This document shows positions 60,833 through 64,000 of a stretch of 64,000 bases of DNA, piece by piece. The DNA is from Corynebacterium testudinoris (GTDB lineage: Bacteria > Actinomycetota > Actinomycetes > Mycobacteriales > Mycobacteriaceae). Position numbers and translations under genes: made by a program. Below the pieces are notes generated by a model, which saw only the letters and a program-made list of their open reading frames with translations, was not told the origin of the DNA and searched no databases. Position 1 is the stretch's first letter. Each line of letters begins with the position of its first letter. The stretch covers positions 2,108,001-2,172,000 of the forward strand of contig NZ_CP011545.1 of the NCBI RefSeq assembly GCF_001021045.1. The letters are read 5' to 3'.

Positions 60833-61738
60833 TTATGGCATTTTTGCTTTGCGAGATTCTAGTGCCGCAACCTTGATCATGGGCAATAGCCTTCTCAGAA
60901 TGGGTGACCGATTGTCTTTCAGCCAGGCCATCGAAAGCCCGATCTTCGGACCGTCTGATAAATCAAGCATACGCAAAACACCCATCGGTTCTGGAATTGA
61001 ACCTCGAGGCACGATTGCTACACCGATTCCTGAGGCAACCAATGCCAGGACTGTCGACGTCTCCGGGGCGTGTTGTGCAATCTGAAGGTTAAAACCAGCC
61101 CGATTTGCGGCCCGTCGAGTGATCTGCTCAGCCGCAGAACCTTCTTGGAAAGCGACAATTGTGTGTTCGGCGAGCAACGAGAAGGGCACGGGCCCGTCTA
61201 TTTTTAACAGTGGATGGTGTGGTCCAACAGCTAAGGAAAAATCATCTATTCCAAAGCTCTCCAACACAATTTCGTGAGATGAGACAGGTGGTCGTAGAAT
61301 CGCGGCGTCAATTTTTCGCTTTAAAAGTAAATTCTCTAATTCCGGGGTCAATTTCTCGCCGCTCACGCGAACTTCTATGTTTGGGAGCCGGTCCTTAATT
61401 TCTACTAGAAGCTTCGGCATTAGCTGAAAGGTTGCTGTTCCCACGAACCCTAGGCGCAGCACACCGGCTCGGCCTGATCCTATAGCATGGACATCTCGTT
61501 CAAGATCTCTCATTTCATTGATCAATGCCGGTGCTTGCTCGGCCAAGAATTCCCCAGCGGACGTGAGCTCGACACCCTGGCTCGAGCGGTAGAAGAGTGT
61601 GGTGTCGAGGCGATCTTCAAGTGATTTAATTTGCCTTGATAGTGGTGGTTGGGAAATTTCTAGTGCCTCCGCTGCGCGACTGAAGTTTTTAGCGCGTGCA
61701 ACAGCTAAGAAATACAGAAGTTGGCGTGACTCGATCAA
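60833..61738 (-). CDS. LysR-family transcriptional regulator
   Basis: A 301-residue LysR protein. The HTH is FLAVARAKNFSRAAEALEISQPPLSRQIKSLEDRLDTTLFYR (about 10-51). The substrate-binding domain begins at about 90 (GVLRLGFVGTATFQLMPKLL) and includes ILRPPVSSHEIVLESFG. The closest recalled relatives control aromatic or sugar-acid catabolism, which would fit the adjacent kdgT, but this is inference. AT-rich composition matches kdgT, so the two probably arrived together. Both start and stop are unambiguous. Confidence 0.93.
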   Translation of the reverse strand: MIESRQLLYFLAVARAKNFSRAAEALEISQPPLSRQIKSLEDRLDTTLFYRSSQGVELTSAGEFLAEQAPALINEMRDLERDVHAIGSGRAGVLRLGFVGTATFQLMPKLLVEIKDRLPNIEVRVSGEKLTPELENLLLKRKIDAAILRPPVSSHEIVLESFGIDDFSLAVGPHHPLLKIDGPVPFSLLAEHTIVAFQEGSAAEQITRRAANRAGFNLQIAQHAPETSTVLALVASGIGVAIVPRGSIPEPMGVLRMLDLSDGPKIGLSMAWLKDNRSPILRRLLPMIKVAALESRKAKMP

Positions 61739-61849
61739 CGTACAGTCCTATCCGTAGATGGCAAGTCTTCTATGGGTTTCAATTCCAGGAGAAAGGCGCA
61801 TTCTTGATGACTGGCTATTCCTCTCCTTAGAGCTCAGCTTGCAAATCAC

Positions 61850-62105
61850 AAGACTAATTGAAAATGTCCCCCAATTGGTGTCCGTCGGCCACCCGCAGTG
61901 GGCACCGTCCGGATCCGTGGCAGAGACATAGCCAACAGCCTACAACCACTCCCATTACTACCCGCTTAGTCAGGAATATTCCTCACACGCGATCTATATC
62001 CCCCGCAGCAGGCGCCAATATAATTTACGCCTCACACAAATGACCTAAGTCAGGATTACCAGTTGGCTGCGTCCGTTGGCGTGGCGTTTCTGCAGCTCCC
62101 AGCGG
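61850..62105. repeat. ISL3-associated relic
   Basis: 61983-62051 aligns without gaps to 59182-59250 at roughly 70% identity. The match continues to the left (CCCGCTTAGTCAGGA versus CCCGCCTAGCCAGGA), into what is transposase sequence in the other copy. 62059-62105 matches 57957-58003. The 61.74-62.18 kb gap has no intact gene and appears to be the remnant of a second ISL3 copy with its flank. The left limit is approximate. Confidence 0.6.
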
Positions 62106-62176
62106 AGTCCCCACACACCTGAAACAATCGCACTAAGCACTGCATGCAGTCTCCTTTCACACGCGTCCTCACGGCA

Positions 62177-63082
62177 TCAAGCGTCCATCATCTCCGCCAG
62201 CTGCTCCTCCGACCGGGCCCGTCCAGCAAGGTCACTCATCCCGCCGGTTACCAGCACCTCCCCCATTACCCGCAGTTGCTTCTCCACTTCCCGCGGGGTC
62301 CCCCACACCGCCATCTCCAAGGTTTGCGCCATCCGGCGCCTTTCGGCGTCGCTTGGCACGGGGAGCTCATCCACCGGAAGGAGGGCTTCAAACACTCCGG
62401 TGCTGCGGGCGCGGGCCTGCGCCCACGCCTCCGGAAGGAGTAGGTCGCGGGCCGCGTCCGTCGTGTCGGCGACGGCGACGTTGAGGGAGTGAATGACCTG
62501 CGGGGCGTCGATAAGCCCGGGACGGAAGGCGCGGCGGTAGAGGTCGGCTGCATCTACTTGGTTTGGGCCGCCGAGGATAACCCCGAGGCCGAGCTCAGCG
62601 GCGAGGTGCACAGAGCGGAAGCCTGCGAGCAGCCATATGGGAGTGGCGGTGTCCAGGTGTCCGAGCATTTCCCGCAGGTCCGCAGGGTAGGCTTTCTTCA
62701 GTTCGGCAGGATCCCCCTGGCGCAGCGCAGCCCGCACGTCGGCGGTAAAGCCGACAGAGGAGCCGATGCCGGCGTCGACTCGCCCTGGGTACAGAGCCTC
62801 CAGGGTGGCGATTTGCTCAGCAACAATGAGCGGCTGGTGCGCCGGAAGCATGATTCCCGCTGTACCCACCCGGATTCGACTGGTGCCCGCGCCGACGGCA
62901 GTGGCTAGCATCGCCGGCTGTGTCCCGGGGATGCCTGGGACGCCGTGATGTTCGGCAACGAGGAAGCGGTCGAAACCAAGGGCCTCAACGTGGCGGGCGT
63001 GGTCAATCACTCCCTGCAGGACATCCGCCGTGGTGGATGAGCCGCCGATGGCATTGGCCCGGTCGAGGACAGAGAAACGCAT
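62177..63082 (-). CDS. LLM-class flavin-dependent oxidoreductase
   Basis: A 301-residue luciferase-like monooxygenase of the MsnO8/LuxAB-related group. It has MRFSVLDRANAIGG (beta 1), HARHVEALGFDRFLVAEHHGVPGIPGTQPAMLAT, the flavin-binding region IRVGTAGIMLPAHQPLIVAEQIATLEALYPGRVDAGIGSS, and LGVILGG near the C-terminus. It uses FMN or F420 with an unknown substrate. The ATG at 63082 is the family N-terminus; the frame upstream to 63358 is not similar to anything expected. It lies downstream of the DoxX-like and TetR genes on the same strand. Confidence 0.92.
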   Translation of the reverse strand: MRFSVLDRANAIGGSSTTADVLQGVIDHARHVEALGFDRFLVAEHHGVPGIPGTQPAMLATAVGAGTSRIRVGTAGIMLPAHQPLIVAEQIATLEALYPGRVDAGIGSSVGFTADVRAALRQGDPAELKKAYPADLREMLGHLDTATPIWLLAGFRSVHLAAELGLGVILGGPNQVDAADLYRRAFRPGLIDAPQVIHSLNVAVADTTDAARDLLLPEAWAQARARSTGVFEALLPVDELPVPSDAERRRMAQTLEMAVWGTPREVEKQLRVMGEVLVTGGMSDLAGRARSEEQLAEMMDA

Positions 63083-63129
63083 GGCCCCCAGAGTAGGCGG
63101 AGCCTGGGCAACCTCCCCAGCGCACGGGC

Positions 63130-63489
63130 CTACAGCAGGAAAGAGAACACGAGCACGAGGACCGAAAAGGCAAGCATGCCGAGGCAGTTCATCCAAAAGG
63201 ACACTCCGGTGAAGCGGGCCCGGAGGTGGGCGGCGGCTGCGCAGAGGAAGTAGGCGATAACTCCGCAGGTGGCGGCGAGGCCGACTCCGGGAACCCACAT
63301 TCCAATGATGAGTCCAGTGACCGCGAGGAGCTTGATCGCGATCAGCGTCCACCACCATTCGCGTGGGAAGCCGACTCCGGTGAGGCAGTCGCTGATGAAC
63401 TTGGGAGGCTTGATCGACGCGATCGCATCAATAAGAAGTACGGCGGCCAACAGTGCGGGTAGCCACCAGGGCTCTGGGAGAAGGTTCAT
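63130..63489 (-). CDS. DoxX-like small membrane protein
   Basis: A 119-residue four-helix membrane protein (WLPALLAAVLLIDAIASI, WWWTLIAIKLLAVTGLIIGMWVPGVGLAATCGVIAYFLCAAAAHLRA, CLGMLAFSVLVLVFSFLL) with the KPPKF and KLLAVTGLIIG elements of the DoxX_2 group. The function is unknown; members are linked to redox control. It overlaps the upstream TetR gene by 4 bases (ATGA), so it is very likely under that regulator. Confidence 0.87.
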   Translation of the reverse strand: MNLLPEPWWLPALLAAVLLIDAIASIKPPKFISDCLTGVGFPREWWWTLIAIKLLAVTGLIIGMWVPGVGLAATCGVIAYFLCAAAAHLRARFTGVSFWMNCLGMLAFSVLVLVFSFLL

Positions 63490-64000
63490 TCTAGGGACCC
63501 TTGTGTTTGGCAGATTGCTGCGACGATGCGGTTGAGGCTTTGTTTTAATTGTTCGGGATCGTGGTCATTCTTCGCTGACCAGGTAAAAAGCCGTCCGATG
63601 TAGGCGAAGTAGATGCTCTCAGCGAGTGCATGTGCGTTGGGTATTCCGGCGGAATGCACCACGGTCTCGATTTCGGAAATGAGGACACTGGCAAGTTCCG
63701 TGAAGATGCTTGATTCGGTGTGGCCGGAAACGAGAACGGAACCGTACGTGCGGGAAAGTTCCGGGTCGCTGGTGAACAGCTCCACGAAGGGACTGACCAG
63801 CGCAGTGATGTGCTCTGCAACGCCCGCAGAATCTGCCAAGGAATCCTCCGTTCGCCGCCGATGAATCTCCTCGATGCGTCGGTCGAAGCAGGCAACGAGG
63901 AGTGCGTTTTTATCTCCGACCGACATGACGGTGCCTGTACTCACCCCGGCCGACGCGGCGATATCGCGAACCGTGGTCACCGCGAAGCCTTTGGCCTGGA
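63486..64000 (-). CDS. TetR-family regulator, 5' end outside window
   Basis: The frame is open to the window edge and reads QAKGFAVTTVRDIAASAGVSTGTVMSVGDKNALLVACFDRR. This is the TetR helix-turn-helix, with GTVMSV-GDK in place of the usual GTLYRHFGSK. The apparent GTG start at 63980 would cut the HTH, so the true start lies beyond 64000. The C-terminal half contains LFTSDPELSRTYGSVLVSG and AESIYFAYIGRLFTWS. It overlaps the DoxX-like gene by 4 bases and probably autoregulates this short operon. Confidence 0.87.
   Translation of the reverse strand, partial: QAKGFAVTTVRDIAASAGVSTGTVMSVGDKNALLVACFDRRIEEIHRRRTEDSLADSAGVAEHITALVSPFVELFTSDPELSRTYGSVLVSGHTESSIFTELASVLISEIETVVHSAGIPNAHALAESIYFAYIGRLFTWSAKNDHDPEQLKQSLNRIVAAICQTQGSLE

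Overview
The window looks like the chromosome of a high-GC Corynebacterium. The evidence is a tig-clpP1-clpP2 cluster with a ClgR-type operator, a ferric-iron ABC importer behind a near-consensus DtxR box, a mycothiol-type (Rv2466c-like) oxidoreductase, a group II truncated haemoglobin, the orn and ettA housekeeping genes, and insertion sequences of families common in the genus.

Bases 1-12.1 kb are a mobile mosaic. They hold a TniA/TniB transposon with two copies of its end sequence (about 2.24 and 4.32 kb) bracketing a methyltransferase, TetR and glyoxalase-fold cargo. Next comes an IS6-family copy whose transposase carries an in-frame TGA and which has cut off an F420-type reductase. It is followed by a very GC-rich redox/efflux block (MFS pump, quinone reductase, aldo/keto reductase, MarR, TetR), an IS5-family element, an IS3 scrap and the 3' end of a LuxR regulator. 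A 103-bp tandem repeat array (12145-12727) separates this island from the core chromosome.

Bases 12.8-50.4 kb are mostly core genes: clpP2, clpP1 and tig; tRNA-Pro and tRNA-Gly; a membrane-anchored conserved protein; a degenerate sensor-kinase paralogue coupled to an SLC13-type anion transporter and glycerate kinase; rpiB; the iron ABC importer; a nitroreductase-like DsbA-fold protein; pepN; an Asp-rich exported protein with a complete histidine kinase/response regulator pair; a GntR regulator; metB; an MscS channel, glbO and ald; a chromate transporter; ettA; ssb; a copper/cytochrome-oxidase membrane protein; tRNA-Arg; an NhaC-like antiporter; orn; tRNA-His. The degenerate kinase shares its sensor module with the complete kinase 13 kb away, and both loci are preceded by TTCAYG-like hexamers repeated every 11 bp.

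Bases 50.7-57.7 kb form a less GC-rich defence-type island: a 567-residue protein of unknown function with a PH-like C-terminus, a small frameshifted HTH-like gene, two methyltransferase-like proteins (one with the SAM motif, one with NPPY), and an 853-residue GIY-YIG/T5orf172-helicase fusion. A truncated ISL3 element follows. The end of the window holds a low-GC 2-keto-3-deoxygluconate permease, a LysR regulator, an ISL3 relic, a flavin-dependent oxidoreductase, a DoxX-like protein and a TetR gene that runs off the edge.
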